Virus record (IMG/VR): IMGVR_UViG_3300025316_001103
Coordinates: 1-24,260 of that record
Source of the DNA: a virus
Length of the DNA: 24,260 bases
Strand: one strand, 5' to 3'
The notes under the pieces were generated by a model. The model was not told the origin of the DNA. It saw only the letters and a program-made list of their open reading frames with translations, and made no database searches. The first letter of the stretch is position 1. Each line of letters starts with the position of its first letter. This document shows, piece after piece, positions 7,337 to 14,238 of this stretch. A program made the translations under genes and the position numbers.

Positions 7337-7775
7337 ATGCCCGCATGCCGGAGCCATCGCTTCCGGCACGTTCGACAAAACACCGTTCGAGCAGACGCCC
7401 TGCGCGTCCTGCACACTGGCGGACAATCCGGAGTTCGCTCCCGTCGAATATATTGACGACATACTGCCTGAACAGTTCGCTGAGGAACTGTATGCCAGAC
7501 GCATGCCGGTCTCCGTGTTGGTTGACGTCATGAAGCTGATCCTCACGATGCCGCCTGTCATCAGGGACACCATCTGCATGCGCTACACCGGCATGACCTA
7601 TCGCGAAATCGCGGCCATCCGGCACACCTCCATTGCTGCGCCGGAGCGGGCCATCCGTTACGCCATGACCCGTTGGCCGCTCATCGCCAAACTATTCCCC
7701 CTCAAAGCCGGCAAACGCTACGGCGCCCACGCCCCGTCGAAATCTGAAATACAATCCGCAGTTGCAAACCATTAA
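7323..7775 (+). CDS. Cys4 zinc plus sigma-region-4-like HTH regulator
   Basis: The 150-residue protein starts with two CxxC knuckles (Cys3/Cys6 and Cys27/Cys30) that should bind zinc. A sigma-70 region 4-like helix-turn-helix follows at about 77-118 (PPVIRDTICMRYTGMTYREI and RAIRYAM). Proteins that join a small zinc element to a sigma-like HTH are plausible transcription switches. It is the last gene of the early operon and precedes the late genes, so I infer a late-gene activator, but a small-terminase-like DNA-binding role is also possible. An AAGGAG site precedes the ATG. The last 20 residues look unstructured. Confidence 0.6.
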   Translation: MECHKCPHAGAIASGTFDKTPFEQTPCASCTLADNPEFAPVEYIDDILPEQFAEELYARRMPVSVLVDVMKLILTMPPVIRDTICMRYTGMTYREIAAIRHTSIAAPERAIRYAMTRWPLIAKLFPLKAGKRYGAHAPSKSEIQSAVANH

Positions 7776-7811
7776 ATTTATTTCTAAACTGCAAACCAGT
7801 GATGGGATTTT

Positions 7812-7822
7812 TATAGTATACT
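7812..7822 (+). promoter_or_regulatory. Possible promoter (-10) for the cargo cassette
   Basis: Overlapping TATAGT (7812-7817) and TATACT (7817-7822) lie in an AT-rich leader 41 bases before the start of the DUF4760-like gene. CTGCAA 17 bases upstream of TATAGT is a poor -35 match. The cassette therefore probably has its own transcript, but the -35 element is weak. Confidence 0.4.
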
Positions 7823-7862
7823 CGAAATTCGCTCGATAATACTGATGAGCAAAGGAGGCCAA

Positions 7863-8456
7863 ATGAATTCGAAATGGTACTTTTTTGTGGTTTTCACAAT
7901 TCTGTGGCTCGTTGGAACAACGGTTTATTCGTTTAATTATATAGTCGTTCCAGATGGGTCAACATATCGATTTGAGTGTGTAAAATTCATATTTCTCTCA
8001 ATTTCGGCGTTTGGTGTTTTGTTTTCAACGGTGTTAAGTTCTTACAATTCACTGGAATCAACCTCAAATATTAAAGATAAGATCGCTTTCGATAAAACCG
8101 AAAATTCTTTTGCATATATGCTGCGATGGGATTCGGACTCACTAAAAGAAGCAAGAGATGAGACGAGACGCATTAAAAAAAATGTAGACGAGGTGTCTCC
8201 ACGCGATCTGTTAGCCAATATTAGCGGTGAAGAGTCTCTCGAAAGGTCAGTCATTACGATGTTTAATTTTTTTGAGGAAATTCATCTTTCAATCCAAGAA
8301 AAAAGAGTTAATGAAAAAATTCTCAAACAAGCTTTTGCAGGTGTATATATTGACATCTATTGGCGGTTTAAAGGATGGATAGATGCCAATATTACCGGCG
8401 AACAAAAAAAGAATCTTGAAGGCCTGAACACCCTTTGGGGTAATTTGCAGTCATGA
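7863..8456 (+). CDS. DUF4760-like two-helix membrane protein (cargo)
   Basis: The ATG at 7863 follows a perfect AAAGGAGG site and is preferred over an in-frame ATG 18 bases upstream. The 197-residue protein has two membrane helices (about 5-27 and 40-62) and a cytoplasmic charged domain. The segment FNFFEEIHLSIQEKRVNE and VYIDIYWRFKGW resembles the DUF4760 family; the function of that family is unknown. The gene is visibly AT-rich with A/T-ending codons, unlike the GC-rich genes on both sides, so it is probably a recent acquisition (a moron). A role in blocking infection by other phages is possible but is only a guess. It overlaps the next gene as ATGA. Confidence 0.7.
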   Translation: MNSKWYFFVVFTILWLVGTTVYSFNYIVVPDGSTYRFECVKFIFLSISAFGVLFSTVLSSYNSLESTSNIKDKIAFDKTENSFAYMLRWDSDSLKEARDETRRIKKNVDEVSPRDLLANISGEESLERSVITMFNFFEEIHLSIQEKRVNEKILKQAFAGVYIDIYWRFKGWIDANITGEQKKNLEGLNTLWGNLQS

Positions 8457-8794
8457 CCAACAATCTTGAGAGGGTCCGCGCTCACGATGTATGCGAGCGG
8501 CTGTACATAAGCGTTCGGTCGTTGGCCACAGGGAAGGGAGATGTTCGGGAACGCCTTGCTGACCTATCAGCAACGTTGTTGCCCCTGCGGCTAGAGGACT
8601 TTCCGACCAAACTCCAACCTGAGTACAATTGGATCGTCAGTCGCCTGAAGAGGCATCCGGCTCGACACAAGCACGAGTCCTGTGTCGATGCAACCTGCAA
8701 GCGGATGCAGAACCGTACTGGGCAGGCAATCGCAGAAAGAATCGTATTGCTCTATGAGAAAGCCATGCACATTCAGGGTAAGACCCTGATATAG
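8453..8794 (+). CDS. Small protein of unknown function coupled to the membrane protein
   Basis: A 113-residue soluble, basic protein starting in an ATGA overlap with the upstream gene, so it is translated with it. The pattern LYISVRSLATGKGDVRERL followed by LPLRLEDFPTKLQPEYNWI and a C-terminal helix ending in RIVLLYEKA resembles a small family of bacterial proteins I have no name for. No catalytic motif is visible. Its base composition is less AT-rich than the membrane protein, so the two may have different origins. With the upstream gene it forms a two-gene cargo unit. Confidence 0.6.
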   Translation: MTNNLERVRAHDVCERLYISVRSLATGKGDVRERLADLSATLLPLRLEDFPTKLQPEYNWIVSRLKRHPARHKHESCVDATCKRMQNRTGQAIAERIVLLYEKAMHIQGKTLI

Positions 8795-9029
8795 ATCGAA
8801 TAGACAGTTTCACTTTCGAACATCCGGCTGCAGTCTGGAGGCGCGCATTTTACGTTCCCGGCTCGCTATCGCTCGCCGCTGCCATCCCCTCCCAACGGGC
8901 CAACGCCACGCGAGGAGGGTATCGCCACAGCGGGACGCCCCGTGCCCCCCGTCGGCTCCGTTGTCGCCTCCTGCTCACTGCCGTTCGCCCGCCTCGGTCG
9001 CTGCCCGCTCCCTCGCAGCACCCCGCTGC

Positions 9030-9084
9030 GGGCTTGTCACGCGGCGTGCATGGCGAAGCGCCTGCCACGCCGTGCGCCAAGCCC
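9030..9084. repeat. Triple-nested stem-loop
   Basis: GGGCTTG (9030-9036) pairs with CAAGCCC (9078-9084); CGGCGTG (9042-9048) with CACGCCG (9066-9072); GGCG with CGCC at the tip around AAG. The internal loops are symmetrical, five by five and three by three. GCAGC/GCTGC forms another hairpin just upstream. Such regular helices with matched internal loops are typical of folded RNA. Confidence 0.65.
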
Positions 9085-9164
9085 TCCGCTTCGGCGCGAA
9101 GCGCGCCGTCCCCGCCGCCGCCAGCAGTCCGGCCCCGGCTGTTGCGCTGGCGTCGTGAAGCACT

Positions 9165-9213
9165 CCGGCGTGTATGGCCTCCCTGCGAAGCGCCGGGCGG
9201 CCACCCACGCCGG
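9165..9213. repeat. Nested stem-loop
   Basis: CCGGCGTG (9165-9172) pairs with CACGCCGG (9206-9213), TGGCC (9175-9179) with GGCCA (9199-9203), and CCC-x-GCG with CGC-x-GGG around an AAG tip, giving three stacked helices. The GCG-AAG-CGC tip resembles that of the 9030-9084 structure. Confidence 0.6.
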
Positions 9214-9292
9214 CCGCCATGCTTACAACCGCTTGCGCCAGGTGGCCGGAGCGGCGGCGTGCGCCCCGGCACACTCGCTATTTTATGCGCCT

Positions 9293-9395
9293 TGCTTCCA
9301 GCCAGCGGCAGGACCCACTCGCTGGAAGCATCGGTCGGGCATTCGCGCTTTGGCACGCGACGTAGCGCTGAGCCAGCGCGAAGCCCGCCCGACCG
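9293..9395. repeat. Two adjacent long stem-loops
   Basis: TGCTTCCAGC (9293-9302) pairs perfectly with GCTGGAAGCA (9321-9330). Two bases later CGGTCGGGC (9332-9340) pairs perfectly with GCCCGACCG (9387-9395), enclosing TTCGCGCT (9342-9349) with AGCGCGAA (9375-9382). Confidence 0.65.
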
Positions 9396-9569
9396 GCGCA
9401 GAAAAAGCTCGGTGCCCCCCGAGCCTCCCTTACGGTCGGCTCCAGTGGAGCGCCAAAGCCGGAGCCGGAACGAGCGCGCCCCCTCACGGGCTGCGCGCGC
9501 CGGTGTGCGCCAAGGGATCCTCCCCGCCCGCGCACCGGATAGGGCAGGAGCCCTCAGCCGGTCCGCATG

Positions 9570-9623
9570 GCGGCTCCGCTGCAATGACGTTCGCCACGAG
9601 TCGAACGACGCTTCGCTCATTGC
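9570..9623. repeat. Direct-repeat copy 1 leading into a stem-loop
   Basis: GCGGCTCCGCTGCA followed by ATGACGTT (9570-9591) recurs at 9791-9812 with two changes in 22 bases. It runs into a stem with GCAATGA (9581-9587) paired to TCATTGC (9617-9623) and CGTTCG (9588-9593) to CGAACG (9602-9607). Confidence 0.55.
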
Positions 9624-9722
9624 CCGGCGCAAGCGCCGTCCGCTCCGGCCTGAAGGCTTCGGAGACCTCGTCGCACGCTCACCGGAACGCGGAACGCAAG
9701 CGGCGCACAGACATTCACCGCC

Positions 9723-9838
9723 GGGATGATCCTCCGCCGCTTCGCACGGCGCTGCGCTGGCCTGGGCGGCGGCGTTCAGATCATCCCGTTGCGGCTCCGC
9801 TGCATGGACGTTGACACGCGGCCTGTCAACGACCATGC
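9723..9838. repeat. Two stem-loops, second containing direct-repeat copy 2
   Basis: GGGATGATC (9723-9731) pairs exactly with GATCATCCC (9779-9787), with an inner CCGCCGC/GCGGCGG helix. Next, GCATGG-A-CGTTGACA (9802-9816) pairs with TGTCAACG-A-CCATGC (9824-9838): 14 pairs with one A-A mismatch and a seven-base loop. Copy 2 of the 22-base direct repeat spans 9791-9812. Confidence 0.65.
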
Positions 9839-10069
9839 CCGGCGTCAGGGTTCCATCGCGGACTCTTCACCCCAACGCCGACCGCTCCGGGCAAAAGCCC
9901 TCACGACTGCTTGCCGCTTGGCAGAACCGGACATCCGGCAGGACACCAGCAGCCCCCATGCTTACAGCTTGGCGGCGTATTTGCAGGTGTACCGTGAGGA
10001 CACAGCGTAGGACATTTTGCCCGCCACCGGCACAGGGCATTGTCGCGGCACAGGCTGCACACCCGTCCG

Positions 10070-10108
10070 CGTGTACGATCATCCGCGCAACTCTCCTGAT
10101 CGTCCACG
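10070..10108. repeat. Stem-loop with one mismatch
   Basis: CGTG-T-ACGATCA (10070-10081) pairs with TGATCGT-C-CACG (10097-10108), eleven pairs with one mismatch. A perfect AAAACCGGTTTT palindrome lies further on at 10221-10232. Confidence 0.5.
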
Positions 10109-10625
10109 GCCAAAGGCTTTCGGACGGATGTTTGCCAGACGCGCCAGCCCAGACGGTGTCAGGCAGTATTGCGGAACCCATCATCCCATTTATCCCGGAG
10201 CGCGGCGGGCGGTGCGCAGCAAAACCGGTTTTCCCCGCCAGTTTCCCCCTCTGCACTCCTCCTTCCGGCACCCCCTTTCCGAACAAATTGAATCTGGGCA
10301 AAGGGGGGCAACTTCTTGGGGCAAACCCGTTCGGGGCATTTTCCAGCACCGGTCAGGCGCGGCAGCCAAAGCCAAACGCGCCAGCCCGTTGCCGCCCCGC
10401 CCGAAGAGGGTTGCCCGCACCACTCCGCCGCTTCACCAACCCCCCAACCCCCATGGCCGGATGGACCACGCCACACGCGCGAGGACGCGCTCCCGGTTGC
10501 GTGGCCACCGGCCCGCTTTGGGGGCAGGGTCGGCTGCGGCCCGGCTCCTTCGTCGACACGGGCCTGCATCACTCCATGGTTGCGGCCATTCCAGTATGGG
10601 CGCGCAGCGCGACCGGACCAGATCC

Positions 10626-10663
10626 CCGGTCTTGCGCCATTCCCTTTTGGGGCGCAAGACCGG
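10626..10663. repeat. Perfect 13-base inverted repeat
   Basis: CCGGTCTTGCGCC (10626-10638) pairs with GGCGCAAGACCGG (10651-10663) around a 12-base loop that contains CCCTTTTGG. It is terminator-like in shape but no T run follows on either strand. Confidence 0.6.
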
Positions 10664-10805
10664 CCGCTGCACTCCGGCGGGAAGCGGCCAACGCCGCTCA
10701 GGTGGGTGGGTGGCGTGTCCGCGCAAGCCGACGCACCCGGCACCCGCCGGAGTTTCGCTGGGGTCGCCGAAGCGGCTCCAAGGTCTCGAACCCCCACCAA
10801 CCTTT

Positions 10806-10920
10806 TTAAGAGCAGAGCAGACCAGAGAAGATTAAGAATCAGATCAGAGAGGAATAAGACCAGAACGGAAATCAGACCTGAACCCTGAACCCCGAATCCT
10901 GATTCCGAAAGCAGAAAGCA
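10806..10920. repeat. T-poor, AGA/CAG-rich degenerate tract with a GFGVQGSG-type repeat
   Basis: The plus strand is very poor in T and repeats AGACCAGA, GATCAGAG and ATCAGACCTGAA with a loose spacing. At 10874-10905 the phrase CCTGAACCCTGAACCCCGAA matches a dispersed repeat that reads GFGVQGSG on the minus strand. It marks the change from the stem-rich region to the next GC-rich piece. Confidence 0.45.
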
Positions 10921-11302
10921 CCCCGGACCCCGAAAGAAGAAAGGCGGCTCCCGCTCCAGGAGCCAGGCCGCATCCGCCGCCGGAGCGCGCGCGAAGCGAC
11001 CTGCTCCGGCCAAAGGCCCGTCGCACCGCCGCGCCGTCAACCGGGGCGGTATGCGTCGCGTCGTCGCCGCGGCGCCGGTCCTTCGCCCGGATCAGGGCGC
11101 GTGCTATGGCGTCGGGCTGCGGCCCGTCTCCCTCCGCTCATTGGCCCCACCCACGACAACCGCCCACACATGCGCCGCCTTGGAGCAGGGGGCAGGGGGA
11201 TGAGGATAAAAACGTGGCGGATTCGGTTTCCCCGCACCCCCTCCAAACCTCCCCCTCGTGTATGGGGCCCCCTGATGTTTTTGATGTGAGTAATAAATTG
11301 AT

Positions 11303-11331
11303 TTTACACAACCTATTGCTCCTCAGATACA
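11303..11331 (+). promoter_or_regulatory. Possible promoter for the late operon
   Basis: TTTACA (11303-11308) and GATACA (11326-11331) are separated by 17 bases within the only AT-rich patch before the terminase genes. The -35 is close to consensus; the -10 is weak, which would fit a promoter needing an activator such as the zinc/sigma-like protein of the early operon. Confidence 0.35.
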
Positions 11332-11359
11332 TCCACATGCACCACTCTTTTTTCACATG

Positions 11360-11395
11360 CCGTTTTTGGTTGAATTCTACCCCTTTATTGAGGGG
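11360..11395. repeat. Conserved upstream element, copy A (before small terminase)
   Basis: CCGTTTTTGGTTGAATTCTA followed by CCCCTTTATTGAGGGG is nearly the same as copy B at 13042-13079, which lies before the portal gene. Both have a near-palindrome (GGTTGAATTCTACC here) and a CCC(C)TTTATT..AGGGG hairpin. Two copies placed in the leaders of structural genes suggest a shared operator or RNA control site. Confidence 0.6.
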
Positions 11396-11444
11396 ATCAC
11401 GCACTGATAACAGGCAAACCGCCATTGATAACGGAGGATAGACG

Positions 11445-11756
11445 ATGCCATTTCAACCCGGAATTTCAGGTAATCCGCAGGGTCGCCCGAAAGGGAAACG
11501 CGGCGGCCGCATTCAGGCACTGGCCGAATTGGACAAACTGCTGGCGGGCAAGAAAACCAAAAAGGCGTTGTTCCATGCCTTGGAGCTTGAGTTTGAAAAG
11601 GACACCATCAATTTCTTCAAAACCATTGTCATGCCGCTGCTGCCACGGGATGCCAAACTGGAGATGGAGAAGCCCGGCATCCTCACCTGGCGCAGTCTGG
11701 TGACCTTGCCACCGCAGGAACTGACTGGCGTTGAAAAGGAGGAGGGGGGTTCCTGA
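11445..11756 (+). CDS. Small terminase-like DNA-binding protein (DUF5681)
   Basis: The 103-residue protein begins with FQPGISGNPQGRPKGKRG, the defining pattern of DUF5681, a domain found in phage proteins directly before the large terminase. It is expected to recognise packaging sites and hand DNA to the motor. The rest is helical, with a Lys-rich middle. An ACGGAGG site precedes the ATG. The stop overlaps the large terminase start as TGATG, which fixes their ratio. It opens the late operon, about 50 bases after conserved element A. Confidence 0.75.
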   Translation: MPFQPGISGNPQGRPKGKRGGRIQALAELDKLLAGKKTKKALFHALELEFEKDTINFFKTIVMPLLPRDAKLEMEKPGILTWRSLVTLPPQELTGVEKEEGGS

Positions 11757-13027
11757 TGGGACAGGATGCCTACTACTACCCGCACGCAGCGCAGCAGGCG
11801 ATCCACAACGCCCGGGACCGCCGCTTCCGCATCGTATGCACCGGCCGCCGCTTTGGCAAGACGCTGTGTCTGGCGGCGGAGCTCTTTGACCACGGCGGCG
11901 GCACGCTGGCTGGCGACTATGGCTGGATCGCCCCGACCTACAACGTGGCGGAGCGTGGTGTCGAAGCCTTCCGTGCGATGGCCGATGGGTTTGCAAAAGT
12001 GTGCGGCCGCAACCCCTCGCGGGTGGAGTTTGCCGGGCCGATCGGTCCGGTGCGTGTGTGGTTCCTTTCCGCGGACAACCCCGACAGCATCCGCGGCTAT
12101 GGGTTCAACGGCATCGTGATCGACGAGGCGGCCTCGATACCATCCGATGTGTGGCATTACGTGATCCGCCCGACCATTTCGCAGACACTGGGCTGGGCGG
12201 TGTTCTGCAGCACGCCGAAGGGCCGGAACTGGTTCTATGACATGCATACGCGCGGGTTAGATCCCACGGAAAAGGATTACCTCAGCTTCACCTTCCCCAG
12301 CAATGCCTCGCCGTACTTTCCGGCCAAGGAATGGGTTGAAGCCTGGCGCTCATTGCCCTCCGATGTGTTCCGGCAGGAATATATGGCGGAGTTTCTAGAA
12401 GACTCGGCCGGGGTGTTCCGCAATGTGGATGGGTGCCTGATTGTGGGTGGTGAGTCGGAGCCGGTCTCCCACCGTTCGGTGGTCATCGGCTGCGATGTGG
12501 CCAAGCACACGGACTGGACCGTGCTGATTGCCATGGATGCCGAAACGGGCCGCTGCTTTGCGTGGGAGCGGTTCAACATGCTGGACTGGCCGATCCAGAA
12601 GGAGCGGATCGTGGCGTTTGCCCGCCAGCACAAGGGCAGGCTGATCCTCGACGCCACCGGCGTTGGCGATCCGATCTATGACGACCTGAAACGGGTGCTG
12701 CCGGACATTGAAGGTTTCAAACTGTCACCCATCAGCAAGATTTCTTTGATCCAGCGGCTGATGGTGGCAATCGAGCAGCGGAAGATTGGCTGGCCGGCTG
12801 ACTGGGAAATCCTGACGGCCGAGCTCAAACGCTACGAGTACCAACTCATGCCCTCCGGCGGCGTCACCTACAGCGCCCCGTCCGGCTATCACGACGACTG
12901 CGTCATTGCGCTGGCGCTGGCCAATCATGGCCGGTGGGAGGGCGAGACGATGGGGACGATGAAGGCATTTTTGCCAAGAAGGCGGCCACGTCCGCCGCTG
13001 TATGGCCGGGAGCGGGTGTTGTGGTGA
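11756..13027 (+). CDS. terL: Terminase large subunit
   Basis: The 423-residue motor protein shows Walker A CTGRRFGKT (28-36), Walker B GIVIDEA (119-125) with the catalytic Glu, and the coupling motif CSTPKG (151-156) in the ATPase half. The nuclease half has the three acidic sites GCDVAK (Asp247), ILDATG (Asp299) and YHDDCVIALALA (Asp380/381). It would drive DNA into the capsid with ATP and cut it into unit lengths. All key residues are present, and the length is normal for a compact terminase. It overlaps the DUF5681 gene and is followed by conserved element B and the portal gene. Confidence 0.95.
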   Translation: MGQDAYYYPHAAQQAIHNARDRRFRIVCTGRRFGKTLCLAAELFDHGGGTLAGDYGWIAPTYNVAERGVEAFRAMADGFAKVCGRNPSRVEFAGPIGPVRVWFLSADNPDSIRGYGFNGIVIDEAASIPSDVWHYVIRPTISQTLGWAVFCSTPKGRNWFYDMHTRGLDPTEKDYLSFTFPSNASPYFPAKEWVEAWRSLPSDVFRQEYMAEFLEDSAGVFRNVDGCLIVGGESEPVSHRSVVIGCDVAKHTDWTVLIAMDAETGRCFAWERFNMLDWPIQKERIVAFARQHKGRLILDATGVGDPIYDDLKRVLPDIEGFKLSPISKISLIQRLMVAIEQRKIGWPADWEILTAELKRYEYQLMPSGGVTYSAPSGYHDDCVIALALANHGRWEGETMGTMKAFLPRRRPRPPLYGRERVLW

Positions 13028-13041
13028 GCCGTGTTTTGCAA

Positions 13042-13079
13042 CCGTTTCTTGGTTGAATTTCAACCCTTTATTAGAGGGG
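13042..13079. repeat. Conserved upstream element, copy B (before portal)
   Basis: CCGTTTCTTGGTTGAATTTC continues into AACCCTTTATTAGAGGGG and matches copy A at about 33 of 38 positions. It contains a perfect GGTTGAA-T-TTCAACC palindrome. The GAGGGG that ends the second hairpin is the only ribosome binding site for the portal gene, so pairing with CCC could hide it and control portal synthesis. Confidence 0.6.
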
Positions 13080-13083
13080 TGTT

Positions 13084-14238
13084 ATGCGGATATATCAAAA
13101 AATCAATACCAGGCGGGAGGCGTACAATCCATTGCGGGGGTTGTCCCTCGCGCGGGTGTCGTCCATGCTGGATGCCGGGGAGCGCGGTGATTATGCCGAT
13201 CTCCAGTGGTTCTACCAGCAGATGGAACGCTCCGAACCCATGATCTTTGCCGTGATCCAGCGGCGGCTGGCCGCGCTGCTGTCCGTGGAGTGGGATATCC
13301 ACACGCTTGAACAGTCCGACGACAAGCTGGCGCAGGAGCAGGCGGACTTTCTGCGCATGGCGTATGACGGGATTGAGAACCTGCGGGAAGCTCTGGCGTT
13401 TCTGTTCACCGGGTTCTTCCGGGGCTACGCGCATGTTGAGAAGCATTTCCTCAAGAGCGGGCTGATCGAGCGGCTGGAGCCGGTGGAGCAGTGGTTCTGG
13501 TGCCGGGCCGGGATGTTTGGCGACTGGCAGTACAATCCGTTGGCAATGGGCGGCTGGATCAACAGCGTACCGATCAATCGTGAAAACTTTGTCATTTTGG
13601 AGGCTCCGGCGTTGGACCGGATGCTGTCCATCCTGTACCTGCGCAAGACAATCAGCCAGCGCGACTGGGATTCCTACCTGACGGTGTACGGCATCCCATC
13701 CATCTTCATGGTCGGACCGCCGAATCTTCCGGCCGCAAAGGAAGCGGAATACCAGGCCATAGCCGATCAACTCCTGGGCAATGGCCGCGGCTACCTGCCC
13801 AGCGGCAGCGATATTCGGTACGTCAACGCGGATGGGAAACTGCCGCCGTTCCTGCAGCATATCGAATATGCGGATGAGCAGATCACGCTGCTGGGCACGG
13901 GCGGACTGCTGACCATGCTGGCGGAAAAGGGGGCAGGCACGCTGGCCGGCAACGCGCACATGGAAACTTTTAAGGAGATCGCCCGCGCTGATTCAATTGC
14001 GTTGGCTTCCGTCATGCAGCGGGATATTGACGCGCCGCTGCTGGAGCAGTTCTTTCCCGGCCAGCCCCAGCTTGCCTACTTCACCTTCGCACCGCCGATG
14101 TCGGCGCAATCGGCTCAGGTGACCGAGGATGTGCTGAGGCTGCGGAAGGCGGGGTACACCGTCACCCCGGCGGATGTGAGCGACAAGTCAGGGTATCAGC
14201 TGGCGGATGCGCAAGTCAAAGTTAGGGGTGCGGCATGA
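13084..14238 (+). CDS. Portal protein, DUF935 (Mu gp29-like)
   Basis: The 384-residue protein matches the DUF935 portal family of Mu-like phages. Recognisable pieces are the N-terminal AVIQRRLAALLSVEWDIHT, the EKHFLKSGLIERLEPVEQWFW strand region, FVILEAPAL, and the conserved RKTISQRDWDSYLTVYGIP block with GPPN, followed by long C-terminal helices. Twelve copies would form the ring through which the terminase packs DNA and to which a neck or tail would attach. It is slightly shorter than Mu gp29. The start has GAGGGG four bases upstream. The stop overlaps the protease start. Confidence 0.85.
   Translation: MRIYQKINTRREAYNPLRGLSLARVSSMLDAGERGDYADLQWFYQQMERSEPMIFAVIQRRLAALLSVEWDIHTLEQSDDKLAQEQADFLRMAYDGIENLREALAFLFTGFFRGYAHVEKHFLKSGLIERLEPVEQWFWCRAGMFGDWQYNPLAMGGWINSVPINRENFVILEAPALDRMLSILYLRKTISQRDWDSYLTVYGIPSIFMVGPPNLPAAKEAEYQAIADQLLGNGRGYLPSGSDIRYVNADGKLPPFLQHIEYADEQITLLGTGGLLTMLAEKGAGTLAGNAHMETFKEIARADSIALASVMQRDIDAPLLEQFFPGQPQLAYFTFAPPMSAQSAQVTEDVLRLRKAGYTVTPADVSDKSGYQLADAQVKVRGAA

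Larger units (their letters stand above)
8795..11444. other. 2.6 kb region without a credible gene, dense in long inverted repeats
   Basis: Frames are open on both strands, in several phases, over 8850-11040, but none has a usable ribosome binding site, protein-like composition or family pattern; they are rich in Arg, Pro, Ala, Gly and His, as expected of GC-rich non-coding DNA. Instead the stretch holds nested stems: 9030-9084, 9165-9213, 9293-9330, 9332-9395, 9581-9623, 9723-9787, 9802-9838, 10070-10108 and 10626-10663, with stems of 7-14 pairs and matched internal loops. None is followed by a T run. From about 10806 the sequence changes to a T-poor tract, then a GC-rich piece, and after 11280 an AT-rich late-operon leader. 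A large structured RNA, a packaging or replication site, or a cluster of palindromic repeats are all possible. Confidence 0.7.

Noticed and set aside
8850-9836. Minus-strand open frame of 328 codons in the GC-rich gap
   Set aside because: Composition is Arg, Gly, Ala, Ser and Pro-rich without any domain pattern, no ribosome binding site, and other frames on both strands are open over the same bases; inverted repeats explain the sequence better.
9030-10663. CRISPR array
   Set aside because: The repeats are inverted and unequal in length and sequence, with no regular repeat-spacer pattern and no cas genes (the RecB/Cas4-like nuclease belongs to the replication operon).
10770-10806. tRNA-like T-arm (GGTCTCGAACCCCC with CCACCA nearby)
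   Set aside because: No matching acceptor stem, anticodon arm or D arm on either strand; the T stem does not pair.
9811-10809. Plus-strand open frame of 332 codons
   Set aside because: Overlaps other open frames on both strands, lacks a ribosome binding site and shows no protein-like pattern; it runs through several long hairpins.
10159-11040. Minus-strand open frame of 293 codons
   Set aside because: Low-complexity shadow frame through the 10626-10663 inverted repeat and dispersed repeats.
13060-13959. Minus-strand open frame of 299 codons opposite the portal gene
   Set aside because: Shadow frame; the plus strand encodes a recognisable DUF935 portal.
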